Below, piece after piece: positions 5,774 through 5,933 of a stretch of 5,933 bases of DNA. Every line of letters begins with the position of its first letter. Position 1 is the stretch's first letter. The stretch spans positions 1-5,933 of the forward strand of contig JBCCFC010000887.1 in the NCBI GenBank assembly GCA_039029935.1, in the 5' to 3' direction. The notes beneath the pieces are model-generated. The model saw only the letters and a list, made by a program, of their open reading frames with translations, was not told the origin of the DNA and ran no database searches. The stretch is from G039029935 sp039029935 (GTDB taxonomy: Bacteria; Chloroflexota; Anaerolineae; Caldilineales; Caldilineaceae). The position numbers and the translations under genes were made by a program.

Positions 5774-5933
5774 TTACTAACGAGATTTTTTGCAATCCAA
5801 CCCCAAGAAGCACAAAAAATCTCGTTAGTAAGTAGGTCATTTGGTGTGCCAGTGTATTGGTAGGTTGGTAGGTCGGCAGGTCAGTAGTCAGTAATCAGTG
5901 ACCGCTACACCAAATACTGACCAACCGACCTAC

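Larger units (their letters stand above)
5672..5933. repeat. giant inverted repeat, 121-base arms, 20-base loop
   Basis: Left arm 5672-5792 and right arm 5813-5933 are reverse complements at 120 of 121 positions; the one mismatch is A5682 opposite A5923. The loop is 5793-5812. The stem next to the loop is CGAGATTTTTTG/CAAAAAATCTCG. The element holds no plausible gene. As RNA it would form a very long hairpin just after the receptor stop codon and could block transcription or protect the 3' end, although it lacks the free U-tract of an intrinsic terminator. Alternatives are a foldback/MITE-like non-autonomous mobile element, or a fold-back sequencing or assembly artefact, since the right arm stops exactly at the window edge. 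Target-site duplications cannot be checked. Confidence 0.9.

Noticed and set aside
5781..5824. classical intrinsic terminator at the hairpin tip
   Set aside because: The T-run (5786-5791) is inside the stem and pairs with the A-run (5814-5819); no unpaired U-tract follows the stem.
5672..5933. CRISPR array
   Set aside because: The repeats are one pair of inverted arms built from 7-8 base units, with no regularly spaced direct repeats and no unique spacers.

Overview
The window reads as bacterial chromosome, probably a free-living multicellular or environmental lineage such as Chloroflexota (Anaerolineae-like) or, less likely, a cyanobacterium. The pointers are a MinD/ParA-type ATPase with the motif HSFRGGTGKSNTTANLA, a Cache-HAMP receptor whose cytoplasmic part ends in a short coiled coil, lipoprotein solute-binding and cytochrome c proteins, and short heptamer/octamer tandem repeats. 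The assignment rests on remembered family resemblance, not on a search.

Layout. Bases 1-221 are a non-coding leader with several dyad symmetries and a good sigma70-like promoter (TTGATT-N17-TAGAAT). Bases 222-989 encode the MinD/ParA-like ATPase, followed after 9 bases by a small DUF2283 protein (999-1226). A 53-codon minus-strand ORF (1223-1384) converges on DUF2283 and diverges from a PD-(D/E)XK nuclease-like protein (1437-2054). This middle block is clearly more AT-rich than its flanks and looks like an accessory insertion. A probable promoter then precedes a tight three-gene operon: a lipoprotein joining a cysteine-free sulfite-oxidase-like domain to a c-type cytochrome (2182-3099), an NMT1/THI5-type solute-binding lipoprotein (3107-4156), and a two-TM dCache-HAMP receptor with no recognisable output domain (4178-5659).

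The last 262 bases (5672-5933) are one giant inverted repeat: two 121-base arms that match at 120 of 121 positions around a 20-base loop. The arms are made partly of short tandem repeats and also carry inverted repeats of their own. The right arm ends exactly at the window edge, so the true outer boundary is unknown and a fold-back assembly artefact must be considered.

Working model (inference). The operon encodes an extracytoplasmic sensing assembly: a redox-type lipoprotein, an orphan ligand-binding lipoprotein with no transporter genes beside it, and a membrane receptor that has to pass its signal to a separate protein because it has no kinase, cyclase or methyl-accepting domain. The MinD-like ATPase upstream is a candidate cytoplasmic partner. 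No gene here is a classical kinase, permease or ABC ATPase.
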